A stretch of 64,000 bases of DNA from Gentiana macrophylla (taxonomy: Eukaryota; Streptophyta; Magnoliopsida; Gentianales; Gentianaceae): contig CM047810.1 in assembly GCA_026214975.1 (NCBI GenBank), positions 98,968,316-99,032,315 of the forward strand, in the 5' to 3' direction. The notes beneath the pieces were generated by a model. The model had not been told where the DNA came from. It worked only from the letters and a program-made list of their open reading frames with translations, and made no database searches. The position numbers and the translations under genes were made by a program. Position 1 is the first letter of the stretch. Every line of letters begins with the position of its first letter. Shown piece after piece: positions 43,664 to 55,290 of this stretch.

Positions 43664-43841
43664 TAGAATCTTAGGTTCAAACTGTTGGGAACATGCAAAA
43701 TAAAGCAGATAGTATAAGTGTAAGCTTTTGTACATTATAGGTTTAGGTATTTACACTGTTGAACCCTTTGGAGGATTTCACGGTATACTATGTTTTTAGT
43801 GGTGGATTTATTGCAATTTTCGGAAAAAGTTGGTGGCGCTA

Positions 43842-46800
43842 TTAGTACTTTAATGGCAGAAGATTTTCGGGCTCTAGAAAGGGCCACGTATAATTGCCCA
43901 TGTGAGAACACAGAGTTCGTGAATATATACCTACACGATCTAGCGTTTGACCTTGTGCTTTATTGATAGTCATGGCAAAGCACAAACAAATCGGGTATTG
44001 ATATCGCTTGAAAGGAATGGCACATTTATCTATGTTGGAATTTTGTAGAGGAATTTTGTGTAGGATTGTTTGTTTTTCCGCAAAGGGCCCGAGAGCTATT
44101 TCAAAGAATAATTGTATGCTTTTTAGTTCCTTGCATAATAAAGCGTGTGCCGTTACACAACCCCTTGCACCGGGCTCAAAGTTGCGTAGGAGCATTACGG
44201 GAGAATTTACTTTTAACATTAGTTCATGAGGAGGAAGGCTAACGGGGTAAGTGAATTAAGGAAGTCTCATAATCTGCCTGGTGAGAACGGTCGAGTGCAA
44301 CATCACTACTTGATGTATGTAATTAGTTCACCAGGCATTTGTTGTAACATCTCATCATTTATGTCTTGTACACACTCGTTGGTTGGGGCTAGTAGCGCTA
44401 TTCATAAGCAGTATGATGGTTTGTTGCGAAAGCTTCAATATCTGGATATACAAATTGAATTAAATGTCTTAATGAAGTTTCTTTATCGTGAAAAGGAATC
44501 AACATGTTTATTGGTAGCTGGACATTTCCATTATCGTCCTCAGGTTCTGTACCGTCACCTATTCGTAATAAATACTCAGTAAAGGCAGGGTCTGCAATAG
44601 CTCTCATGTTCTGCGTAAGGCGTATTTTGTGAAGTACAGGCCATAGTAGTGAGCTAATTAAGGAAGCATCTAGCTGTTCTTGTCTACTTGCGTTGGTAAC
44701 CACTGGAAGTACTTGTCGGAAATCACCACCAAAAACAACGATCTTATTTCCGAATGGGCTGTTAGTCTCGGTTATATCTTTAAGCATTTCAGAGAAAGCT
44801 TCTATTGACTCTCTATGAGCCATAGGAGCCTCATCCCATATGATTACCTTTGCTTCTCGTAGTAGTGTTCTTTGTTGTAGATTGCTTACTAACATTTGCT
44901 ATTTTTTTGTTCCTCTTGTAACGGTAGCTTGAAGCGTGAATGTGCGATCCGACCTCCGGGAAGTACACATGCTGCCACACCTGAGCTCGCTGTGGCCAAA
45001 GCGATGTGTCCTTTTGACCGAATTGTTGCCAAGATAGCTCTGTACAGGAAGGTTTTTCCTGTTCCGCCTGGACCATCTACGAAGAATGCAGTTGCTTCAC
45101 TTGACGCCACTTTGGCCATTATTTGTTCAAAAGCATACCGTTGTTGTTCATTAAAACTGTGGATATTTAATGATCGAGCCTCATCCACTGTTAGACTTTC
45201 TCAAATGCCATTTCTCTCGCACCGGGACCTTGACGAGCTATTGCTTCAGCCTCCGGCCCCAACCTATAGTCCTCAAGTTTCTTTCCCATGTCATCAAGCA
45301 TTACGGCAATGTCAACTAATGCCTTCATTTGAGCGTCAGTAATATTTGATGAGCAAAGAATTCCCTGTAGGTAGTCGTCGCATAAAGGTTCCTTGTACTT
45401 TTCCCATAGTTTCCGTGGATCCGAAGGTGAGCAAAAAACCAAAATCGACACAAAAAGATGCCGTAGTTGTCTCGGCATTTGGTACATGGAAGCTTCCTCT
45501 AGGCATTTATCAAGGTCATAATCTGTCGTTAATAGATTTCTTCGTAGAGCTGATTCTCTAAACGTACAATGCAGATAACCATCCACAGTTAGAAGATCAT
45601 CAAACGATGTTGGAGCGATAATATGGTTGAGCAACAAACGTAGATAATATCGTTCACCTTTAGTTGGACTAACAGAAACAATTCGGCCAACTACCTTACC
45701 TCGTTTACGTTCTGCCCAAGCACGTTTTGTCGAATCCCAAACAAAGTGTTTGGGGAAATCTTTGTAAAGAAGCTTCAAATTCATGGCTATAGAATTAGTT
45801 CTGTTCATTTGGAAGAATTGAGTTAGCATTGTTCGCGACAAGAAATTGTTTGTAACAATACTGTTTATGTCTTGATTAGTGGAGAAAGAAACGAGATAGT
45901 TGTTAGGGAGGTGGAGTTGCAAGGGAATTACTGCTGGATGCATTTCGAACAAGTCAAAGAAGAATAAATGCCATGCTGCCTCCGGTGGGCCAACCCATCT
46001 GCCTTTTTGGTATTCGCGAATCTCATTTTCACAATTGAACGTAGACATGTGAAAAGAAATTTTATCAGGACCTTTGTAAATGTACTTATAGATATATTTC
46101 ACAAGTTTAATTGTCGAACATATTTCTACATTGATGTGGCAATTGTACTTTTGTAGTAAGTATGGATTGTACGGAACTATCCAACGGTTGTCAATTTCAT
46201 GGCCTCGCACACGCGCATTAATGCCGTTATTACGGCGTCTATAATGTGGGTAACTGTTTGAGCCATGTGTTGTATACTGAGCAAACTCTTTAGGGTACTT
46301 GTTTTTGCACCTTTTGTCTCGCATACATGGGCATTTAGGGTTTAAGGGACCACAAGGGCCATGTACCATGTGCTTCAGAACCAGACGATGTAGGTGTGGG
46401 TATCTAAGAGGGTCAGGTAGCTCAGCGCTGATATAACGATCATAAGCATCAGGGTTCAGAGGTTTTGAGTCTCTATCAACAATTAAGAGAACATGAGCGT
46501 GAGGTAAACCCCGCTTTTGAAACTCAATTGAGTATACGAACGCAATAGGTAAGCCAAATATATGGTCCTTTAGAAGTTCAGTTTTGAGCATTTCCAACTT
46601 CGCTTTGAAAACTCGGGTAAGTAAGTCAGGCCGGTTTTGAGGTAATTCACCTGTGATTAAATGCTCTGTGATTTCAGGCCATGCGGAGTTACATGTCATA
46701 GTCAAGAAAAAATCAGGCTTTCCGAAATTTTGGACAAGACACATTGCATCCATATACCTCTTCTTCATGTCTCGTGGTCCTCCTATGAACGTAGGAGGGA

Positions 46801-48385
46801 GAATGGTCTTACGCCCAACCTCAGAAGTGGACGTATGCCCAAGCGCAATGCTATCAAGTAAACCTTGTAAACAATGCATGCACGAAATTCCCTTTGTTGC
46901 TTCTCAAGATATTCTAACCTTGACGTCTCAACTTTTACAAACATGTCCACAATGTATTCTTGCGAGTAATCTTCCGTGTGTAACAAGATTGATCGGTCAT
47001 TCGCTTCGCTTTTGTAGTTTATAACAATATATCGACGGCAAGAAAGAAATGATTTCTTTTCCTTGAACATTCACGAGCAACTGTTGCATAAAGCCAAAGT
47101 AACATGTGAAACAGAGGATGGTAGGATAGCAAGGACAAGTAAATTGATGCAAGATACCTTCTTCTTCCTCACGTATCAATTCGTCAGCATGCTGAACAGT
47201 GTTGATTAGACCTTCCAAAGGTACTTTGCATCTGTAATTCCGTTTCCTTTTATTCGGGGGAAGCTTCTGAATGCCATTGTGCCAACCGACGTCTCCACGG
47301 GGGAAAAGAAGTGGATATTGTAAACCATCATAACATCCAAAATAGTGGCGGATCTTATGGGAATGACATTTTTTTCGTAGATTTGGATATGGCGGTGGGG
47401 TTAAATTGTTCCTCACTCTCGAGAGAATATAATTGCAGAAACGTCGTTACAGGTCGGCTCATTATAAACACGTTGATCAAGTATCGGACAAGTGACAAGG
47501 CATATTTGGTAATTGTCAACAGATTCAAGATCTCTTACTTGTTTTAGGAATCTCACATATGGATTTTCAGATAGGATTTCGATCAATTTCCTCATTATGA
47601 CCTTAGAAACACGTTTTGAGAGTTTCAAACGCTCTTCAAGCTGAGTATCTTCATCGTAGAAATACAGTTGAAGAGCGGAGGGGACATCACCAGTTTTTCC
47701 AAATGAACCTAAGTAGTGATGAATCTTGCCTTGCACTTTAAATGTGTAAACGCCCATATGGTTCCTCATAAGGTCCCTATCTGTCTTGGCTGAGAATGTG
47801 GTAAACGCTAAGTTATTATTATAGCTTCTCACATATTTTTTGAAATCAACACTTTCAGGGTCTGACCCTGTAAACAGATCAACCAAGGCAGATGGCATTT
47901 CCGAGGGAGCAATACTGATTTCTCCCTCGGAGCAACAAAATCCAGGAGGTTCACGGTAGAAACGGTTGGCTGCGCAATATTTACAGTCAGGTACTGTAGG
48001 CAACATGGCAGCAAGCGGGCTATCATTGTCAGAGTTTTGATGAGACAATAAGCCATCGTTCTGCGTGGCATCATTAAACCTAGCCGAGGGATACATAGCT
48101 TCGTCTATATACGCCACGGCAAAGTGTAGCGAGATAAGATGAGGAAGCCATGCCAACCTGAGGCATAATTCCTGTTGAATTTGCATTTTGGGGTATTTCA
48201 GGGCCTATTATTTGGAAATCGAGACGTAAATTGGATAGGCCGGTATTGTTTGAAGGCTGTTCGGTTTCGAAATTACGTGAAGCAATGTTTTCATTTGGAA
48301 GTGATGTTTCGGAACTCTTGCCGGCTCTCTCAGCGTAAAGCACACGCCGACGTTCAAGGAAGGCAGCTTTCTTATCAGCGTTCAT
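43842..48385 (-). pseudogene. Helitron RepHel protein (HUH endonuclease plus PIF1-like helicase), frameshifted
   Basis: N-terminal part 48385-47413 (RRRVLYAERAGKSS; FFC-like Cys region; Helitron N-domain FTTFSAKTDRDLMRNHMGVY), 47416-46997 (YFGCYDGLQYPLLFPRGDVG) and 47070-46783 are in successive frames. The long frame 46879-45191 (562 codons) has the HUH motif KRGLPHAHVLL (His 127/129), a Cys/His block and the two-tyrosine motif KYIYKYIYKG (Tyr 262/266). The helicase follows: Walker A GPGGTGKTFLYRA (44889-45188), Walker B VIIWDEAPM and GGDFRQVLPVV (44398-44895), and FAMTINKAQGQTLDRVGIY (43842-44219). It nicks and unwinds DNA for rolling-circle transposition. At least five frame breaks, one in an A7 run near 44908; all key residues are kept. 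Confidence 0.93.
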
Positions 48386-48906
48386 TTCAAACAGACGCTT
48401 TACGCCTTCTTTTATTTTCTCATTCGTTGTTCTTCTTCCATCTAATTAGAAGCGATAGAAATCTTTATTACCCAAGTTACAATACATATGTAATAATACC
48501 AAGGAGTTTTCTCACGTAGGGGACATGGTGTTGATCTGTGACCTAACTCGAAACAAAGGCCTGTGGTGAGAAAAATTAGATAGCTAAAAGCAATGTCCCT
48601 TAGTAAAAGCGCAAAACAGCTTGGAAACATACGTGCGGCAGAATTTTCTTAGTAATTTTGCCGAAAATGTGCGGTGAATCACATGGACCTTATCACATAG
48701 CTTTGAAAAATTAAACTTCAATTGATGAGAGGGTTTTCAAATTGTAACCTACAAATGTTTCCTTTAAGGGAGGGTTTTCAGATGATAGCCTACAATAGTT
48801 TCCTTTAACGATAGGCTGCCACTTAAAAGACAGATGCTATTACACGCTAGGAACAGCCCGGTCTCAACATTAAAATACCAAAATAGATATCTAAGGTAGA
48901 AGTAGA
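48386..48906 (-). other. Helitron 5' noncoding region and predicted 5' end
   Basis: About 520 bp upstream of RepHel. A GGGAGGGTTTTCA / GAGAGGGTTTTCA duplication with TGTTTCCTTTAA at 48728-48810 is visible. The predicted TC 5' end is at 48906. Confidence 0.5.
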
Positions 48907-48908
48907 TT

Positions 48909-49008
48909 NNNNNNNNNNNNNNNNNNNNNNNNNNNNNNNNNNNNNNNNNNNNNNNNNNNNNNNNNNNNNNNNNNNNNNNNNNNNNNNNNNNNNNNNNNNN
49001 NNNNNNNN
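48909..49008. other. assembly gap (100 N)
   Basis: Exactly 100 undetermined bases, the usual placeholder for a scaffold join of unknown size. Adjacency of the Helitron and the copia element is therefore not proven. Confidence 0.99.
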
Positions 49009-49450
49009 ACTCGTTGTTTACTCATTATGGGAGTTATAAGATGGAGCAATCCAACACGCGCCATTTGACTTTGTTAGTCGAATACATAACAGTTTTCAGA
49101 GCAAAATTTAATGAGGGGCAGGTGGGCTTGATAAATTCTTTGTTGGATCTAGAAGTAATTTGTCTCGATGAGACGATATCATTTTATCAGGAAAACACGG
49201 AGAGGTGGCTCATGCAAATGATTTTCGCAGCCACAAGAGGTCGAGCATATTGAAAGTAAGTACCACCTGGTCGACAGATCGTGCAGAGAGGCCGACGCTT
49301 TGGTCCTAAAGATCGCCTGAGCCGACAAATCTAGTCGACGGGCTTACCAAGTCGCGTGGCATCTATTGTCACCATAAGCGCTAAGGTGTATGAAATTGAG
49401 AGATATGTCTCATTTGCTTTAAAGCGGAGAATGTCAGGATAGAAATAATA
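49009..49450 (+). pseudogene. copia RNase H end (degraded)
   Basis: Coding-like remains of the last copia domain. In a shifted frame KHGEVAHANDFRSHKRSSI (about 49191-49250) matches the D-N-x-G-A-x-A-x-A-x-x-P-R-S-H-K-R-S-K-H-I block, followed by KYHLVDRSCRE (about 49258-49290). Upstream TRHLTLLVEYI fits the S-T-x-E-A-E-Y block. Several frameshifts and stops. Confidence 0.65.
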
Positions 49451-49452
49451 AG

Positions 49453-49556
49453 AAGGGTGCTCTAAAAACAATTGTTGCTTGTCTTACGGGCAAGTGGAGA
49501 TTGTTAGATGTAGAGTGCTCGAAGACAATTGTTGCTTGTCTACTGCAAGTGGAGGT
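49453..49556 (+). repeat. tandemly duplicated polypurine-tract region of the copia element
   Basis: Two copies of a ~62-bp unit (GTGCTCTAAAAACAATTGTTG… and GTGCTCGAAGACAATTGTTG…), each ending in a GCAAGTGGAG-TTGTT word, the usual copia tract before the LTR. The LTR start TGTTGGAATTA follows the second copy. Confidence 0.7.
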
Positions 49557-52500
49557 TGTTGGAATTAGCGCCAAAGACAATTTGTGTAATTGTTTTTAGA
49601 TTTAATATAAGACGATTTATTCACATCTTATTATTTGCTTAGTGCTTATAAGTAATACACCGAAACCTCAAGTCAGATCATATGTAGCCATATAACTTAG
49701 TGTGTGTGTCACATATGAGGATTAAGTTTATGATGATACACTTGTACTATTAGTCTGCGGTGAACTTAATCAAAGTATGGGTCTATTGATTAAACTACCA
49801 TTAATGCGCCTGTGAACACTTTATGGTGTCACCGCCCTATCCGGACCGCCGACATTGGTTGTCCGAGGGCACATTTATATGATGATAGTAAGTTAGGTGT
49901 AATGCCCAAAGACAATTATTTAATTGTTTTATTTAATGATATTATTATTCATATTTATTATTCTCATATTCACCGATGTGACAATAGTATTTACACTACA
50001 GAAAACCCTAAAGTATATCGCTTAAGTAATCACTAAACTGTATGGGATATACACGGGAGGATTGAGTTAGTGAAGATGTACTTAAAATACAATTAGCCCG
50101 TAGTGAAGTTGATCGAGTATCGGTCTCTCATTTAACGTGCTATTAATGCGCCTGCAACACAATAGTGTGATTGTCTTATCCGACTTTCGGTTAAGAGAAC
50201 TAAAGCATTTATATATGATGTATATATCATATAGGGTCGACCGATTTGATTAGAGTTCACGATATAATTCCGTAATCGAAAAGTCTTATCGAATCAATGG
50301 ATGATCATATTTATGGATATATCTTAATCGAGGTGATCACAACAATCGCTTGAATCAGCATGAGGTTTGACTTGACGGTTGCGATTACATGAGTCTGTGG
50401 TCCGAATTACCCCATCTTGGCATTGTACGATTGAGGAGAATGTGTTATCACAAATACGAATCCATTCCTTCCATTTATGGAAGTAGATGACGCCTCTTTG
50501 TTAATCCTAAACCGATCGATCGCGCGAGTTCATATTACACCGATTAGCTACCAAAGGAGTTGTATGAATTAATTGATCACTGGGGTTAATGGTAAATAAG
50601 GATAAGAGGTTCAAAAGGGTTAACGGTAACTTCCGATTTAGAATGAATGTTTCATGAGGATTAATCCATATGTAATGATTATATCAATGGACGCTATAAT
50701 TATTCTCGCGTGAGGAGATAAATATGATCTCATAATCGGATAGATGCGCCAGATTATGGTGGCATATTCCCGTGATTGATTTATCGAATATAATTATTTT
50801 GTTCGTAAGATAATTATTTATTTGATTTATCGGAGCCACTGATTATTAGTCCATGGTCCCCGACGTGCTCCAATATAAGATAGCTATTCTCGAAGTTGAA
50901 TCCTAATAATATTAATTTAGTTCTTATTGGAATTTAATTAAAACAATATGTGAATTAATTGTTTAATAACTATTAAATTAATGGCTTAAATATTAAATAT
51001 GTAAAAAAGGTTTTTCATAATCTTGGCAAATATATTATGGTTTAAAATAATCATTGACTGTAGTCAATGACATATTTCGCCAAGAGACATGTTTTTAGGA
51101 AACAAGAAATTGTTTTAAGACATTGCACAAAATATTTATTGATAAATATTTATGGTAATAAATAAAGTTAAATATTATTCTAGATTTGTTCTAGAATATT
51201 ATGTGATTATTTTTATTTAATGGATTTATTTTATTTGCAAAATAAAATCCTTGAGGACAAGGATTACTCTCCTATATAAAGAGAGTTCTCCAAGCCTAAT
51301 ACACACATGCAAATTTTCGACTTCTCTGTAGAGAAGAGAGCAAAATTCGGCCAAGGGAATAAGGAGAAAATCTTGGTGTTTTCCGGATAGCATATCGGAA
51401 GGATTCGAGACGAGAATTTCTTCCATCGGGAGTTGCTTGATCACACGACGGAAGATCGTGGTGCTCTTCACATCTTTTTCCATTCTTCCTTTCAGCGTTC
51501 TTCAACTTGGATTTTGAGATCCAAGAGGTATGTTCTACAACCCCTGATGTAGATCTAATTATTTTATTACGTGTAATTTATAGATCTAGATCTTTAAATC
51601 ACTCCGCTTTGACGTAATACAACAGAGATTCATATAGAATGGACCGATTTAATCTGAGTTTCTCATTTAATTCGTGATTGAGAAATCTTATTAAATCACA
51701 AGTTGATCATATATGGATTAACCTTAATCTCAAGTGTTTACTGCACTCCTACTTATTTCAGGTAGGGGTTTGATGTGTTCGTAAGGATCGCTAAGAGGCG
51801 GTCCGAATCACTTTCACATTGGCACTATTCTCGAATGAGTGAGTGTGTGTCTCAAGGTATATGGAATCAATTCCTTCCATGGAAGTAAGGACAATCCTTA
51901 TTTGTTAATACTAGAAACCGATCGATCCCGGAGTTCGTATTGGTTATTAACTAATTGATCATGTTAATGGTAAGGATAAGGATGCATATTGAAGAAGGTT
52001 TATTTAAAATAATCCTACTTCAAGACGGATAGTCTATGAGGTTAGTTTATATGAAATGATTATATCAATGGACACTTATCGACGACTCGACGCTTTGAGA
52101 ATAAGTTATATCTATAATCGAGCGAGATCAGCCTGGATTTATGGTATGCACCTGGAATTAATGAGTCGAGTAGAAATATTGCCTGGCCGAATATTTCGTC
52201 CAATTTATTGTAGCCTACCTAAGTATAAAATTCACTGCCCCTGGCTGGCTCCTAACACGTAAGTGTTTTCGCTTTATGGAACACACTCGAGAATAAATTA
52301 AATAGTTAATACTATTTAACGATTACGTTAATATTATTTATATTAAGAATATCGTGTAAAATAGTTAAGACATTTTCTATTATTTTTTGCCATAGAAGAT
52401 GGCGCCACACATGTTGAGAAAATTAGGAAAAGAATTTTTAGATTTATTTCACATGTGTAATTAATTAATTATTTATTTGTTAGATAATTAATGGAAAAAT

Positions 52501-52966
52501 AAGAGATTGATTTTATAATCATTATCTAAATTTTGGAGATTATCTGCTTATCTTTTAAGCGAATATATCCTGTATGAAATGAGTAATCAGATTGTAGAAA
52601 ATGAGTAAATTTCTCTTTACTGGGGCTTGTTTTTCTATCTAAGAGTATAGCCTCCCAACACAATTACAACACACAATTGGCATCTAGCACTTAAGAAAAA
52701 AGAAGAGAAAATTAGTTTCTCGTTTCTGGCCATTAGGAGGAGAAAAATTCCAGGATTTTTCTTGGGCAGGTCTTGCAGGAGGTTCTACGCGCAGGATCGA
52801 CGATACTGCCGCCGCTAGAGACAACTGAAGACTACGGCATCTCCCTTGGTCGACTATCTTTCCTCTCCGGATAAGGTGAATCTTCAACCTTATCGTAGAT
52901 TAATTAGCTTATGCCTCATATCGTAAATTCCAGATAAGCTTCACAGTTAAGATCGAAAATCTGATC
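49557..52966 (+). repeat. outer copia LTR, split by a nested LTR
   Basis: Left part 49557-49897 (TGTTGGAATTAGCGCCAAAG … ACATTTATATGATGATAG). The right part from about 51622 begins GATTCATATAGAATGGACCG and ends near 52966. In the nested copy these two pieces are adjacent (about 50208-50250), which identifies the break point. The right end is approximate. Confidence 0.75.
49898..51621 (+). mobile_element. solo LTR nested in a related LTR
   Basis: 1724 bp from TGTAATGCCCAAAGACAATT to GACGTAATACA. It shares the TATA region (TATATAAAGAGAGTTCTC near 51272) and other blocks with 24913-26696 in reverse. Insertion is at nearly the same internal position in the older LTR. A five-base target duplication is not clear. 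Confidence 0.78.
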
Positions 52967-53649
52967 GGGTAAGCATTACTCTCAAAGCATAATCAAACCG
53001 TTGATGTGGCAACATCCGGTATGCCTATCAAACCGATTGAAGGTGTCGTGACTTAATGGTTTTCTTCATGGTTTGACGACGGGTGAGATGATATCTATAG
53101 TGTTACGGCATGGAAGTGCTCTTTGAAATTATGAAGATATCTTATGGTATAGATGTTCCGGACAAATACAAAGCTCGAGTTGTTTCAAATAATATGGGCA
53201 AGTTCCCAAGAAACCAATGGATGTCGGGAAGATTTTTTTTTACTCGCTGTGGATTCTTGTGAAGCGAGACATTAGATTGAGTCGGAAATAACAAAAAGGA
53301 AGGAGTAAGAATCAGTGATTAGAGGTCATGAAAAGTGGCAAGGCAGTGTAAAGCGAAATCAAAAAAAGCAACCGAGAAAGTTGGTCTCGACACCGGGCAC
53401 CCCATCCGATTAATCGGTGATAGGTTTTATGGATTGCGCGGTCGATTTAAGATCGTCTCTTTCGGCGATGACACGTGAGGGACACACGCTGCATCGGTTA
53501 GCCCCACCGTAATAACCGCCCTTTCCCTCTTTCCAAAGATTTCCCTTTCCCCACACTCAAAGATTACTCTACCTTCTCAATCCATCAATCACACCTCAAC
53601 CCCTCACCACCATTACTCCTCCAACCCAGTGATCAACTCAAGCTTTATG
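52967..53649. other. region with an F-box/FBD remnant and a pyrimidine-rich stretch
   Basis: Includes a degraded FBD piece (52998-53232, listed separately) and a C/T-rich stretch at 53505-53640. No gene start recognised. Confidence 0.5.
52998..53232 (+). pseudogene. FBD fragment (first of a pair)
   Basis: GTTGATGTGGCAACATCCGG … GCATGGAAGTGCTCTTTGAA … AGATATCTTATGGTATAGAT … CAAGTTCCCAAGAAA follow the FBD exon of the F-box gene at 18591-18866. The frame is broken throughout. Confidence 0.65.
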
Positions 53650-53995
53650 TTTATCAAACATTGACAAGTATAACTGAGATGTTATTTTTTTTTGTGTGAT
53701 GCCAGAGTCCAAATCAGAATCATGAACATGTTGAATGAAACTAGGTTGATGTACAACATCCGAGATGCCTATCTAACCGATTGATATGGCCATACTTAAT
53801 GGTTACGCATGGTTTGGACGATGAGTGTGGAGATGATATCTTATATGTTATGGCATGGAAGTGCTTCTGAAATTATGAAGATATCATGTGGTATAGATAT
53901 ATGTCCCTAACAAATACAAAGCCTCGAAAGTTGTTTCAAAAATATCTATGTTCCCAAGAAAATCTCTGGCTTGTCAAGTTGAATTCTTCTAGTGA
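53650..53995 (+). pseudogene. FBD fragment with intron (second of a pair)
   Basis: Begins in intron 2-like sequence (AAACATTGACAAGTATAACT, compare 18543-18560), passes the acceptor-like TGTGATGCCAG at 53697-53705, then the FBD exon: GTTGATGTACAACATCCGAG, TTATGGCATGGAAGTGC, GAAATTATGAAGATATC, TTCCCAAGAAAATCTCTGGC. It repeats the unit at 52998-53232 about 745 bp away. Keeping the intron means it arose by DNA duplication, not retroposition. Confidence 0.7.
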
Positions 53996-54593
53996 GGTAT
54001 ATGCCAAAGTGATATGGAGATCATTCTTAACATGTTTGGAGTGAAATTTCAAACAGAATTCAAGTAAATAACATGTTGCATGAATTTTCACAAAACCTAA
54101 GCAAACAATACGTGCGTGAATAATAATTACTATTTTGCTTCCTCTATTCGACGAGAGAGATATGTATAACTATTCTGCTTCTTTCCTCCATTTATACCTT
54201 TTTATTTTTATTGGCACTTCTGTTTCTTCTAGTATATATTCTTCATATTCTTAAATTTAATAGAGTTGTTGAAATACACACACACACACAATGACACATT
54301 CACTAAATTTGTAATGAATTGCATATATTTATGGAAGTGTGTAGATTGTCTTATGCTTTATAGTTTCTTCAGGGTACAGGGAGGGGATGCATGTGAGAAG
54401 AATTTGAAAGCTGTTGTGTGTGATGGATTTTAATGTGGTTAAACATACCTATATGTCTCAACAAAACTGATTTTCCACTAATACTGGATTAATGTATGTT
54501 GCAAAGATGTTGGAGTCTTAGACATTGTTCTGTAGTCCTATGATCATTGTAATGTAAAGTCTATGATTTTCTATTTGATTGATGTAAATTGAT
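53996..54593. other. intergenic, nothing recognised
   Basis: AT-rich with a short CA repeat at 54274-54290. No gene. Confidence 0.5.
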
Positions 54594-54755
54594 ACTTAGA
54601 ATATTAGATGAAATTAATTTTATCTATTGATTCAATTACAACACAATGATCTAGACTTATCTATTACACTTGGTATAGTCATAGCATACTTGGCTAATCC
54701 AACACACAGTGTCCTATCTACAACTACAAACAAGCCTAAACACTCAGACTTCAAA
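54594..54755 (-). repeat. copia 3' LTR (left)
   Basis: Shares ACTTAGAATATT, GATTCAATTACAACACAA, CTTATCTATTACACTTGG and CTAATCCAACACACA in order with the right LTR. Compared with it, internal deletions lie near 54655 and 54722. Ends approximate. Confidence 0.8.
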
Positions 54756-54930
54756 TGTACTTCTCAAACTAAATGGGAGGGTCCACATTGAGTTTGAACT
54801 CTCAAAGATGTGAATTGTGCTCCCGCAGAACTTGGTTTGGTAAGGCAATCATGAATGATCAATAGATGAAACACGTGAGACCTCAGAGTGGCCAAGAAGA
54901 ACACGGTGCTTAACAAAGTGCACATATATC

Positions 54931-55290
54931 TCAATATGTTTTGTTCTTTGCATGGAACACTGGATTTTGTGCCGTTGACTCACCCAATATTGTGCCATTG
55001 TCCTGTATACGCAATACCCAGCTACAAACTTCCTCGTCAAAGTGGATTACATCCCAACCACACTTAAAAACCTCGATTTGTAGATTACTGCATGCTTTGA
55101 ACACTGTACCAAGATGTATTGTTCCCTTGATGTACCTCAAGACTTTCGCTTTGTAGCTTTCCAGTTGTTTTGAGGTAGAGCATGCATAAACCGTGGAATG
55201 AGTGTTCAATGAGAAAGATAGGTCAGCCTCAGGAAGGTTAAATACATCGCAGCCTCCCAATAGCACTTCTATAAAGTGTTGGATTCTCGA
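54931..55290 (-). pseudogene. copia RNase H domain
   Basis: Frame 54931-55266: the LLGGCDVFNL and EADLSFSLNTHS region leading into ESYKAKVLRYIKGTIHLGTV, the standard block between copia RT and RNase H, then a degraded S-D-A-D-W-A-like stretch and NGTILGESTAQNPVF. The catalytic stretch is not intact. Confidence 0.8.

Larger units (their letters stand above)
39180..48906 (-). mobile_element. autonomous-type Helitron (RepHel plus RPA)
   Basis: A rolling-circle transposon on the minus strand. The 3' end is precise: CTAG at 39183-39180 followed by T, with a 7-bp hairpin 10 bases upstream (39193-39209). It encodes a RepHel protein (HUH nuclease with two Tyr and a PIF1-like helicase) and, downstream, an RPA1-like single-strand-binding protein, the usual pair for plant Helitrons. 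The 5' end is predicted at 48906, where the minus strand reads A, then TCTACTTCTACC, but it abuts the assembly gap and is less certain. Length ~9.7 kb. Confidence 0.88.
49009..52966 (+). mobile_element. Ty1/copia element, 3' part only, with LTR interrupted by a solo LTR
   Basis: Begins at the gap inside the RNase H region, passes a duplicated polypurine tract and enters an LTR at about 49557. That LTR is split by a related LTR (49898-51621) and resumes to about 52966. Subtracting the insert leaves ~1.69 kb, agreeing with the ~1.72-kb insert and the 1.78-kb solo LTR at 24913-26696, so the three are one family. Confidence 0.78.

Noticed and set aside
44896..45342. 148-codon plus-strand open frame
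   Set aside because: Antisense to the RepHel helicase Walker A region.
47829..48074. Separate small gene on the minus strand
   Set aside because: Alternative frame of the RepHel N-terminal region.
52056..52262. 68-codon plus-strand frame
   Set aside because: Lies inside the outer copia LTR, which has no coding role.
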